Source: Alphaproteobacteria bacterium (GTDB taxonomy: Bacteria; Pseudomonadota; Alphaproteobacteria; Micropepsales; Micropepsaceae). From it: a stretch of DNA of 5,521 nt. This document shows, piece after piece, positions 1-5,521 of the stretch; the stretch's first letter is position 1, and every line of letters starts with the position of its first letter. Position numbers and translations under genes: made by a program. The stretch is taken from positions 1 to 5,521 of the forward strand of contig JAEKMB010000278.1 of assembly GCA_019508105.1 (NCBI GenBank). The letters are read 5' to 3'. The notes beneath the pieces were generated by a model, which made no database searches, had not been told where the DNA came from, and worked only from the letters and a program-made list of their open reading frames with translations.

Positions 1-974
1 CCTTGGCGGGATTGCTCGCATTGTGGTCGGCGCCTGGTATCGCGCAGGCGCCGCCGATGAGCTTCCCGGCCGATCCCTACGCCGCCTCCAGCCCCTTGTC
101 GCACACTCATGTTCCGCTGGCCGAGCGCATCGCGCATGGCGCGGGTCCCGACTACCCGCCGCATCCTTCGGTGCATAACGGTTCGGGGCCGATGAATTAC
201 ATGGCGCTGTTCGATGGCCGCGGAAAAACCGCCAAGTTCAATCTGGGGGTCAATCTGCTGTTTCTGCATCGGGGGGTGCTGCCGCCCGGTGGCGGCATCG
301 GCGAGCATTTCCACAATTATTGCGAGGAGATGTTTGTCATTCTGGATGGCGAGGCGGAGTTTTCGATCGACAGCCGCGCTTCACTGTTGAAAGGGCCCGC
401 CGGCGCGGTGGCCCGCCTGGGCCATAATCACGCCATCACCAACCAGTCGGCGCGGCCGGTGCAGTGGATGAACATCAATGTGGGATTGTTGCCCGGTTAT
501 TATGATGCCTGGAATTTGGATGACGGCCGGGTCGGCGCGCCCAAGGATGCCATCCCGCAATTCATGCATATGAATCTGGACCGCTCGCTCGACAAGCCCA
601 TGCCGGCCTTCGAAGGTGGCAAGGGCGTGGCGATGTATCACCGGGGACTGGACCCCAGTGCCTTTTATACGACCTGGTCTTATGTCGACCATTTGCTGTT
701 GCCGCCGGGTACCAGTGCAGGACCCGTCATCAAGCGCGACATGGCCGAAGTGTATTATGTAATGAGCGGGGAGGGCACTGCGACCATAAATGGAGAGACC
801 GTAAACATTCATGCTGGAGATGCGGTGCCTGCGGCGTTAGACGAAAGCCGCAGCTTCGCTGCTACCGGACAAAACGGCCTGGAATTCATGGTCGTCGGAA
901 TCGCACGGGATTTCGAAAGCAAGAAAGCTTACATGCTGAGCAAGGAAAACAGAGAGCGTGCCGGCCCACGTTGA
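1..974 (+). CDS. Secreted bicupin protein (5' end cut by window)
   Basis: The frame is open from the window edge (first whole codon at base 3) to TGA at 972-974, so the true start lies upstream; 323 codons are visible. They open with a hydrophobic run ending in AQA before PPMSF, which looks like the end of a signal peptide, so the protein is probably periplasmic. Numbering from the first visible codon, cupin 1 spans about 80-160. It has the classic motif 1 (H102, H104, E109, then G at 116) and motif 2 (G140, H143, N147), so it should bind a metal. Cupin 2 (about 222-303) keeps the fold pattern and E249/G256, but the HxH pair is replaced by I243/R245 and the motif-2 His by E281, so it is probably metal-free. 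Bicupins include dioxygenases, decarboxylases and sugar-binding proteins, and the substrate cannot be read here. The gene lies 61 bp before a PQQ dehydrogenase gene on the same strand, probably in one operon. Confidence 0.85.
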   Translation, partial: LAGLLALWSAPGIAQAPPMSFPADPYAASSPLSHTHVPLAERIAHGAGPDYPPHPSVHNGSGPMNYMALFDGRGKTAKFNLGVNLLFLHRGVLPPGGGIGEHFHNYCEEMFVILDGEAEFSIDSRASLLKGPAGAVARLGHNHAITNQSARPVQWMNINVGLLPGYYDAWNLDDGRVGAPKDAIPQFMHMNLDRSLDKPMPAFEGGKGVAMYHRGLDPSAFYTTWSYVDHLLLPPGTSAGPVIKRDMAEVYYVMSGEGTATINGETVNIHAGDAVPAALDESRSFAATGQNGLEFMVVGIARDFESKKAYMLSKENRERAGPR

Positions 975-981
975 TCGCGTG

Positions 982-1004
982 GCTGAAAATTGCCCAGTTT
1001 CAGC
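982..1004 (+). repeat. Inverted repeat/hairpin between bicupin and dehydrogenase genes
   Basis: GCTGAAA at 982-988 is a perfect inverted repeat of TTTCAGC at 998-1004, with a 9-base loop; two G-U pairs could extend the stem outward (981/1005 and 980/1006). It starts 8 bases after the bicupin stop codon and ends 31 bases before the dehydrogenase ATG. No T-run follows at once (GTTTT lies about 8 bases later), so it is not a standard intrinsic terminator. It could be a processing or stability element, an attenuator, or an operator. The repeat is seen directly; the role is inference. Confidence 0.5.
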
Positions 1005-1035
1005 TGACCCAAGTTTTCCCAAACAGAGAGTGAAG

Positions 1036-2988
1036 ATGCCTGTTTCCTGTCGCTATCGCATCGCTGCTGTCGCCAAATGGCTGTTCTGTGGCGGCTGCGC
1101 CATGTTTGCCTGCCTGCCCGTCGTGCCCAGCCGGGCGGCCGATCCGGCTCAGGAATGGAGAAGCTACGGTCAGGATACGGGGAACATGCGCTTTTCCCCG
1201 CTGAAACAGATCACGCCGGACAATATTCATGATCTGGCGCCGGCCTGGAGCTTTCACATGCGCCCCGCGAGCCTGGACGTGGCGGCGGCCAATCCCCAGG
1301 CGCCCAATCCGGAACGGGGACGGCCGAACTCGAGATATATCGGGTCGGAAATGACGCCGTTAGTGGTGAACGGGCTGATGATCCTGGCAACGCCTTACCG
1401 GCGGATTGTCGCTCTTGACGCCAGCAAGGGGACCGAGGTCTGGGCCTACGACCTGCCGGCAAATGATGGCCCCGCGACTCGCGGCATCGCCTATTGGCCG
1501 GGCACGCGCGGCGCCAAGCCCCGTCTGATTGTTGCGACCCGGGCCGGCAACCTGATCGCGCTCGATGCCGCCACCGGCGAGCCGGTCCAGAGCTTCGGCG
1601 ACAAGGGAACCATCAGCCTCAAAACGTCCGATGTGCTGAACGGATTTCCCAACGGCTTTTTCGGTTTCTCCTCTCCTGTACTGGTGCTGGGAGATGTGAT
1701 CGTGGCCGGCAGCCGGGTACAGGAAGCGCCGGTGCTTGGCACCGCAGGTGACGTGCGCGGCTTCGACGTGCGCACCGGCAAGCGGTTATGGACGTTTCAT
1801 ACCATCCCGCAGCCCGGTGAACCCGGTTTTGGCACCTGGGAGGGCGACAGCTGGAAGCGCCGCTCCGGCGTCAATGTCTGGACCACGGTGATCGGTGATG
1901 CAAAGCGCGGCATCGTCTATCTGCCCGTGGCGGCGCCGACCTTCGATCGCTGGGGCGCCGACCGCCCTGGCCAAAATCTTTTCAGCGATTCCATTGTCGC
2001 CCTGGATGCCAGGACGGGCAAATATCGCTGGCACTTCCAGACCGTGCATCATGATATCTGGGATCTCGATTTGCCCAGCGCCAATCTGATCGAGGTGAAG
2101 CGCGCCCGCAAAACCATTCCCGCCATTGCCGTGATGAACAAGAGCGCCCTTCTCTTCATGCTCGACCGGGTCACGGGGCGCCCGCTGTTCGAGGTGAAGG
2201 AAGTGCCGGTCCCAACCGATACCGATATCCCGGGCGAGCAGCCCTGGCCAACCCAGCCCATGTCCGTGACACCGCCCCTGGCAAAGCTCAGCTACGATGC
2301 CGGCGATGTCGCCGATGTGACGGCGGAGCTGAAGTCCTATTGCGAGAAACTGATCGCCGACAAGCATGTGGTTTCTTCCAAGCCGTTCCAGCCGCTGCGG
2401 ACGGATTCCGCGGTGGCAAGCTTTCCGGGCAGCCTGGGCGGCGTGGATTGGGGTGGCGCGGCCTTTGACCCAGGCCGGGGCATGCTGGTGGTCAATACCA
2501 ACAACCTCGCGGCTTTGGCGACGATGACGGCGCGCCCGGACGGCAGCTATGGCATGAAGGATGGATATCTGTATTTCTGGAATCCCAGGACGCGGCAGCC
2601 TTGCAACGCCCCGCCTTGGGGGCAATTCACCGGCGTGGACGTCAATACCGGCCAGATCAAATGGCAGGTTCCCCTCGGCGTCAGTGACGATGTTCCGGTC
2701 GACCGGCGCGACACGGGCCGGATCAATCTTGGCAATCCCATGGTAACCGGTGGAGGGCTGGCCTTTATCGGCGCCACGGATGACAGCCGCTTCCGGGCCT
2801 TCGACGTCATGACAGGAAAATTGTTGTGGGAGGCAAAGCTTCCGGCCACCGCTTCCTCCGGCGCGGTCAGTTATCGCGCAAAAGACGGGCGCCAATTCAT
2901 CGCGGTGGTCGCCACCGGCGGCAACAATGCCGGGGTGCCGGCCAGCGCAGACGAGGTGATCGCCTTTTCCTTGCCGGCCGGACATTAA
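1036..2988 (+). CDS. Periplasmic PQQ-dependent dehydrogenase, glucose/quinate-type
   Basis: Quinoprotein oxidising a sugar, polyol or similar alcohol in the periplasm; the substrate is not predictable. ATG 1036 is chosen because AGAGAG lies 5 bases upstream and a good signal peptide follows at once (R6, R8, K14, hydrophobic 15-30, cleavage near SRA/ADPA at about 33). In-frame GTG codons at 1030 and 958 would only add residues before this signal. The product is 650 aa. Propeller-blade repeats of the form (A/G)xDxxTGxxxW recur, for example ALDASKGTEVW, GFDVRTGKRLW, ALDARTGKYRW, GVDVNTGQIKW and AFDVMTGKLLW. Family signatures are TVHHDIWDLD at 336-345 and NK at 368-369; D343 and K369 appear to match the catalytic/PQQ-contact Asp and Lys of E. 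coli glucose dehydrogenase (alignment from memory). Others are GGVDWGGAAFDP at 468-479, PCNAPPWG near C523 and NLGNP at 564-568. There is no CXXCH haem site, no N-terminal five-helix membrane domain and no adjacent Cys-Cys pair. A separate quinone or cytochrome acceptor is therefore needed. Confidence 0.93.
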   Translation: MPVSCRYRIAAVAKWLFCGGCAMFACLPVVPSRAADPAQEWRSYGQDTGNMRFSPLKQITPDNIHDLAPAWSFHMRPASLDVAAANPQAPNPERGRPNSRYIGSEMTPLVVNGLMILATPYRRIVALDASKGTEVWAYDLPANDGPATRGIAYWPGTRGAKPRLIVATRAGNLIALDAATGEPVQSFGDKGTISLKTSDVLNGFPNGFFGFSSPVLVLGDVIVAGSRVQEAPVLGTAGDVRGFDVRTGKRLWTFHTIPQPGEPGFGTWEGDSWKRRSGVNVWTTVIGDAKRGIVYLPVAAPTFDRWGADRPGQNLFSDSIVALDARTGKYRWHFQTVHHDIWDLDLPSANLIEVKRARKTIPAIAVMNKSALLFMLDRVTGRPLFEVKEVPVPTDTDIPGEQPWPTQPMSVTPPLAKLSYDAGDVADVTAELKSYCEKLIADKHVVSSKPFQPLRTDSAVASFPGSLGGVDWGGAAFDPGRGMLVVNTNNLAALATMTARPDGSYGMKDGYLYFWNPRTRQPCNAPPWGQFTGVDVNTGQIKWQVPLGVSDDVPVDRRDTGRINLGNPMVTGGGLAFIGATDDSRFRAFDVMTGKLLWEAKLPATASSGAVSYRAKDGRQFIAVVATGGNNAGVPASADEVIAFSLPAGH

Positions 2989-3563
2989 GCCGGTGCGGCG
3001 CCCAAGGAATTCAACTTGTAAGCAAGCGTGTAACGTTCCTCATAGCACTGGCGCGACGGCACATTGCCCCGGTGCAGCACTGCGCCGCGCGCGATCACCA
3101 GGCGTCCCGGTCGCGGGGTGACCGCAAGTTCGGCATCCTCGTCGTCGTTGTAATAAATGGTTTCACCGCCCCAATCGGGCTGCCATTCCAGATTGGCATA
3201 ATAGAGCGCCGTGACATGTTGGTCATGAGCGGCGGCATCACGGTGAAGATAGTAACTGTCGCCATAGACACTGCAATTGACATAGGCCCGCTGATCGGAA
3301 AACCGTTCGTCCGGGAACAATCTTTCAACCGCCTGTTTCAAGCTGCAGAGAAAAGGGTCCACCGCAATCCGCTCCGCCGGAATCTCGGCAACCGCGGCAA
3401 GGCCGGGCACGCCGGGCCGGCTCTTTTCCTTGCGCAAATAATGCAAGGTTCGGGCGAGGGTGGCGACCTGTTTCACCATCATCGGGTCAATGACGTTGTC
3501 ACAAACGAAAATCTCGCGGCCGGAGATCAACGACTTGCGGATCTTGGGTTCTGTGTCTGGCAT
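2985..3563 (-). CDS. Fe(II)/2-oxoglutarate-dependent oxygenase, prolyl-4-hydroxylase-like
   Basis: This is a 192-aa protein from ATG at 3563-3561 on the minus strand, with GAGAG about 5 bases upstream; an upstream in-frame extension to 3710 adds 49 low-complexity residues and is not favoured. The C-terminal half carries the double-stranded beta-helix signature: HRD (H107, D109) and distal H164 in LHRGNVPS as iron ligands, and R177 in EERYTLAYK as the probable 2-oxoglutarate carboxylate ligand. DWGGET at 130-135 and PRPGRLVIARG at 150-160 are typical of the prolyl 4-hydroxylase alpha-like family. No signal peptide is visible, so it is probably cytoplasmic. Such enzymes hydroxylate protein side chains or small molecules, and the substrate here is unknown. 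It is convergent with the PQQ dehydrogenase gene, the two stops sharing TTAA, and divergent from the small secreted protein gene. Nothing in the sequence links it to the dehydrogenase. Confidence 0.9.
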   Translation of the reverse strand: MPDTEPKIRKSLISGREIFVCDNVIDPMMVKQVATLARTLHYLRKEKSRPGVPGLAAVAEIPAERIAVDPFLCSLKQAVERLFPDERFSDQRAYVNCSVYGDSYYLHRDAAAHDQHVTALYYANLEWQPDWGGETIYYNDDEDAELAVTPRPGRLVIARGAVLHRGNVPSRQCYEERYTLAYKLNSLGAAPA

Positions 3564-3748
3564 GGGACTCTCGGGCGCGGCGCCGGGGTTGCGGCGATAA
3601 TGTTTCAGGGCTCCGGCCCAATGGCAACGGGCAGCCGCAAGGACGGGGCGTCGTGCTGACCGGGTCGAATATGGCTTTCCCCCGATCTTGGTTGTCTGAC
3701 CGCATGACATGGCTTACCAAAAGCGCTGCAACATTGGGGGATCTGATC
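3564..3748. promoter_or_regulatory. Divergent intergenic region between oxygenase and secreted-protein genes
   Basis: These 185 bases must hold the promoters for the two genes that point away from each other. No conserved reading frame is convincing here. On the plus side a strong GGGGGA at 3736-3741, 7 bases before ATG 3749, is the ribosome binding site of the secreted protein. I see no clear -35/-10 pair for the plus-strand gene. A weak candidate for the minus-strand gene is listed separately. Confidence 0.6.
3597..3627 (-). promoter_or_regulatory. Weak candidate promoter for the oxygenase gene
   Basis: On the minus strand TTGCCA (3627-3622) and CATTAT (3602-3597) resemble -35 and -10 boxes, matching the sigma-70 consensus at 5/6 and 4/6 bases. 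The spacing is 19 bases, longer than ideal. The -10 lies about 34 bases before the chosen start codon at 3563. This is consensus matching only, and alphaproteobacterial promoters often deviate from it. Confidence 0.2.
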
Positions 3749-4288
3749 ATGCGCTGCGGATTTCTTCTGGTTGGGCTCGCCCTTTTGACGCAAGGCGCGA
3801 TTGCCGAGCCCATACGGGACGAAGTGATGTCGGGTGCTGCCCGTTGCAGCGGGATCGCGGACAATCGCACATGGCTGGATTGTTTTTATGGCTCCGCCCA
3901 GCCCATGCGCGCGACGCTGGGGCTGGCACCGGCACCGCCGGCCCAGACCAGGCTGGTCCCCCCGCCTGGCGCCGGCTATCTCGGTCCTGATGCCAACCGC
4001 TACGCGCCGCCGCAAAAATCGCGCGGCTTTGTCGCCGATGTTCTGGGCTCATCCAAGCCTTTTGCCAACGACGTGCCGATGGAATCCTACAGATTTGCAC
4101 GGGATGGGACCTTCACCGTGGTCCTGAAGAACGGCCAGACCTATCGCCAGGAAGAATCCGACCTTGTTTTCGCCAAATGGAACAGGCCTGCCGGCACTTA
4201 TCTGGTGACCGTTACTGGTAACGCCGACAAATTCATCCTTAAGGTCAAGGGCGAACCGGGTGTCGTCTTTCATGTCCGCCGCATATAG
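3749..4288 (+). CDS. Small secreted protein of unknown function
   Basis: This is a 179-aa protein starting at ATG 3749, with GGGGGA 7 bases upstream and a signal peptide at once: R2, hydrophobic 4-18, cleavage after AIA at 19. An in-frame start at 3653 would add 32 residues before this signal and is disfavoured. The mature part has three zones. The first, 20-60, has a Cys pair (C33 in ARCSGIADNRTW, C45 in LDCFYGSAQPM) likely to form a disulfide after export. A Pro/Ala-rich linker follows at about 60-100, and then a C-terminal segment (about 125-179) rich in beta-type alternation, with RDGTFTVVLKNGQTYRQ near its start. The layout resembles uncharacterised secreted proteins I associate with alphaproteobacteria, but I cannot name a family or function. 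It is transcribed away from the oxygenase gene and stands 88 bases before the LacI-type regulator on the same strand. Confidence 0.85.
   Translation: MRCGFLLVGLALLTQGAIAEPIRDEVMSGAARCSGIADNRTWLDCFYGSAQPMRATLGLAPAPPAQTRLVPPPGAGYLGPDANRYAPPQKSRGFVADVLGSSKPFANDVPMESYRFARDGTFTVVLKNGQTYRQEESDLVFAKWNRPAGTYLVTVTGNADKFILKVKGEPGVVFHVRRI
4210..4223. promoter_or_regulatory. Palindrome GTTA-N4-TAAC, candidate operator of a GntR-like regulator
   Basis: CGTTAC and GTAACG form 6-base inverted arms around a 2-base centre (TG). The core GTTA-N4-TAAC fits the spaced TTA/TAA operator pattern I recall for E. coli GntR. It lies inside the 3' end of the secreted-protein gene (codons for T-V-T-G-N), about 155 bases before the regulator start and about 100 before its candidate promoter. 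I found no second GTTA-N4-TAAC copy by eye. The recognition helix of this regulator differs from GntR (ES instead of KM before TVSR), so identical operator specificity is not assured, and chance within coding sequence remains possible. Confidence 0.3.
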
Positions 4289-4376
4289 CGGTGCGCCACC
4301 CGCCTGTGTTGGCGGAGGGAACTTTGTGCTAGCTTGAGCCGATGCTCCGCTCCGCTCGAAACGCTCGCAACATGTG
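4289..4376 (+). promoter_or_regulatory. Leader/promoter region of the LacI-type gene
   Basis: This is the gap between the secreted-protein stop and the regulator start. It holds a small GC hairpin (CCGCC 4300-4304, loop of 6, GGCGG 4311-4315) with no T-run, so it is a poor terminator. A possible promoter has TTGGCG at 4309-4314 and TAGCTT at 4330-4335 with a short 15-base spacer. The -10-like box ends 6 bases before an ATG at 4342, the spacing seen for leaderless starts. No purine-rich ribosome binding site is seen before the regulator start. Confidence 0.25.
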
Positions 4377-4377
4377 A
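4342..4377 (+). CDS. Possible 11-codon leader peptide before the LacI-type gene
   Basis: ATG 4342 opens an 11-codon frame (MLRSARNARNM) whose stop TGA at 4375-4377 overlaps the regulator ATG at 4377 by one base (TGATG), the usual geometry of translational coupling. The regulator lacks a visible ribosome binding site of its own, which would suit re-initiation. The peptide is Arg-rich (3 of 11 residues). A frame this short can arise by chance, so this is a proposal only. Confidence 0.2.
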   Translation: MLRSARNARNM

Positions 4378-5495
4378 TGCAAAAGCCCGGGCAAAAAAAG
4401 CAAAACGCCTCATCCCAGCGCCGCGCCCAAAAAGGCAAAAGGCATCCGGCGGTGGAAAAGGAGCTGACGCCGTCCCTCCAAACGGAGCCGGCCGCAAATG
4501 GCGACCGCGCCCGGATCGTCACCATCACCGATGTCGCCCAGCGCGCCCGCGTCGGCGAAAGCACTGTTTCGAGGGTGCTGCGCAATCAGGGATCGGTGTC
4601 GCAGGCGACACGCGACAAGATCCTCAAGGCCGCCGCTGAATTGAACTATGTGCCCAACCGGATCGCCGGCACCCTGGCATCGATGACGTCCAAGCTGATC
4701 GGCATCGTCATCCCGTCGGTCGGCAACACCGTGGTACCGGAGGTTCTCGCCGGCGTGAACATGGTGCTGGAGGAAGCCGGATTCCAGCCGGTAATCGGGG
4801 TTTCCAACTATGACCCCTTGCGCGAGGAAATCCTTATCGAGTCGCTGCTGAGCTGGAGGCCCGCGGGCATCCTAGTGGCAGGGCTGGAACACACCGCTCG
4901 TGCCAGAGCGATGCTCAAAGGGTGCGGCGTGCGGGTGGTGGAGCTTCTCGATATCGACGGGGAGGGCATCGACATTGTGGTGGGGTCATCCCAGCGCATG
5001 GCGGGCCGCAAAAGCGCCGAGCATCTTCTGGCGCGGGGCTACCGGCGTATCGGCTATGTCGGTCACGACATCAGGGTCGATATCCGTGCCGGAAAGCGGC
5101 TGGAAGGCTTTCAGGTCGTGATGCGCGAAAATGGCCTGAGCTTTGTGGACCAGGAGTTTCATCCCAGCGGCGGTTCGTCGGTCGAAGGCGGACGAATGGG
5201 CTTGGAGCGGCTGCTGAAACGGCAATCCGGACTGGATGCGATCTATTTCTCGAATGATGATCTGGCGTTGGGCGGGTATTTCTATTGCCTAGACCATGAC
5301 ATCGCGATTCCCTCCGATCTGGCCTTGTTCGGCTATAACGGCCTGGAAATCACCCGGCTGACGCCCCAGCCTCTTTCCACCATCCGCACGCCCCGGATCA
5401 CCATGGGTATGGCGGGCGCCAATCTGCTGCTTTCGGGCGGTCCTTCGACCACGGTCGATATCGGATTCGAGCTCGTGGTGGGCGCAACAACCTGA
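4377..5495 (+). CDS. LacI-family transcriptional regulator, GntR-like (sugar-acid type)
   Basis: This is a 372-aa DNA-binding repressor or activator. The N-terminal helix-turn-helix spans about 49-70 (TITDVAQRARVGESTVSRVLRN), and the hinge helix about 93-106 (YVPNRIAGTLAS). The periplasmic-binding-protein-like effector core runs from about 107 to 365, with SNDDLALGG at 292-300 and GYNGLEI at 319-325. The segments LLSWRPAGILV, GYNGLEIT (compare GFHGHDIG) and the VDIGFELV ending resemble E. coli GntR/IdnR, gluconate-responsive members, which suggests a sugar-acid effector; this comparison is from memory. The 48 residues before the helix-turn-helix are unusual: the family normally starts within about 10 residues of it, and the first 28 are rich in Lys, Arg and Gln. 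The start is uncertain. GTG 4374 or ATG 4377 gives the long form, and GTG 4452 a 347-aa form; none has a strong ribosome binding site. The target genes may lie beyond the right edge or include its own promoter. Confidence 0.92.
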   Translation: MQKPGQKKQNASSQRRAQKGKRHPAVEKELTPSLQTEPAANGDRARIVTITDVAQRARVGESTVSRVLRNQGSVSQATRDKILKAAAELNYVPNRIAGTLASMTSKLIGIVIPSVGNTVVPEVLAGVNMVLEEAGFQPVIGVSNYDPLREEILIESLLSWRPAGILVAGLEHTARARAMLKGCGVRVVELLDIDGEGIDIVVGSSQRMAGRKSAEHLLARGYRRIGYVGHDIRVDIRAGKRLEGFQVVMRENGLSFVDQEFHPSGGSSVEGGRMGLERLLKRQSGLDAIYFSNDDLALGGYFYCLDHDIAIPSDLALFGYNGLEITRLTPQPLSTIRTPRITMGMAGANLLLSGGPSTTVDIGFELVVGATT

Positions 5496-5521
5496 ACCCC
5501 GCGCGGCCGGCCCGGTGTTGC

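Noticed and set aside
958..1035. Upstream GTG start of the dehydrogenase overlapping the bicupin gene
   Set aside because: It would place 26 polar residues before a clear signal peptide. ATG 1036 has a nearby AGAGAG and puts the signal at the N-terminus.
1786..2985. 399-codon open frame on the minus strand
   Set aside because: It lies wholly inside the PQQ dehydrogenase gene, whose family motifs are unmistakable. The antisense product shows no recognisable domain, and long shadow frames are common at this GC content.
2974..2993. CCGGC/GCCGG hairpin across the convergent stops as a bidirectional terminator
   Set aside because: The stem has only five base pairs plus wobbles, with a 10-base loop and no T-run on either side; this is expected by chance in GC-rich DNA.
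2826..3659. 277-codon open frame on the plus strand
   Set aside because: It overlaps the end of the dehydrogenase gene and is antisense to the oxygenase gene, whose catalytic motifs are intact. The translation is Arg/Gly-rich without a domain.
3564..3710. 49-residue N-terminal extension of the oxygenase
   Set aside because: The extension is Arg/Pro/Ala-rich without family character and uses up the divergent promoter region. The internal ATG at 3563 has a GAGAG site.
3653..3748. 32-residue extension of the secreted protein
   Set aside because: It would bury the signal peptide. ATG 3749 has a strong GGGGGA at the right distance.
4300..4315. CCGCC/GGCGG hairpin as terminator of the secreted-protein gene
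   Set aside because: The stem has five base pairs and is followed by AGGGAACTTT, not a T-run; it is too weak to call.
4049..4585. 178-codon open frame on the minus strand spanning the regulator promoter
   Set aside because: It is antisense to two better-supported genes, with no recognisable domain and no good start signal.
5496..5521. GC-rich palindromic bases after the regulator stop as a terminator
   Set aside because: CCGCGCGG and GGCCGGCC are self-complementary, but the window ends before any loop or T-run can be judged.

Overview
The window is GC-rich, densely coded bacterial DNA, with many long shadow frames typical of high GC. It suggests an alphaproteobacterium. That placement is inferred from GC content, from the style of the small secreted protein at 3749-4288, and from a secreted PQQ dehydrogenase next to a GntR-like LacI-family regulator. 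No rRNA or other marker is present to fix the taxon. I see no mobile element, CRISPR array, tRNA or rRNA.

Layout. (1) 1-974 (+): the 3' part of a secreted bicupin gene whose start lies before the window. (2) 1036-2988 (+): a complete gene for a periplasmic PQQ-dependent dehydrogenase of the glucose/quinate-type eight-bladed propeller family, with a signal peptide but no membrane domain and no haem domain. A 61-bp gap with a perfect 7-bp-arm hairpin separates genes 1 and 2, and they look like one transcription unit. (3) 2985-3563 (-): a small Fe(II)/2-oxoglutarate oxygenase (prolyl-4-hydroxylase-like fold), convergent with the dehydrogenase and sharing the bases TTAA with its stop codon. (4) 3564-3748: a divergent intergenic region. 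(5) 3749-4288 (+): a small secreted protein of unknown function with a Cys pair, a Pro-rich linker and a beta-rich tail. (6) 4377-5495 (+): a LacI-family repressor closest in sequence features to GntR/IdnR-type sugar-acid regulators, with an unusual basic N-terminal extension. An 11-codon upstream frame ends in a TGATG overlap with its start.

How the parts may work together. The bicupin and the dehydrogenase are both exported and probably act in the periplasm on a sugar, sugar acid or polyol. The dehydrogenase would pass electrons to a quinone or a separate cytochrome, as it carries no cytochrome of its own. The GntR-like regulator hints at sugar-acid control in the neighbourhood. A GTTA-N4-TAAC palindrome about 150 bp before the regulator start is a candidate autoregulatory operator. 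No direct evidence ties the regulator to the dehydrogenase, because two unrelated-looking genes lie between them.

I did not find a clearly new multi-gene system. The observations most worth checking are the regulatory arrangement in front of the LacI-type gene, the hairpin between the bicupin and dehydrogenase genes, and the secreted bicupin with one metal-less cupin half paired with a soluble PQQ dehydrogenase.
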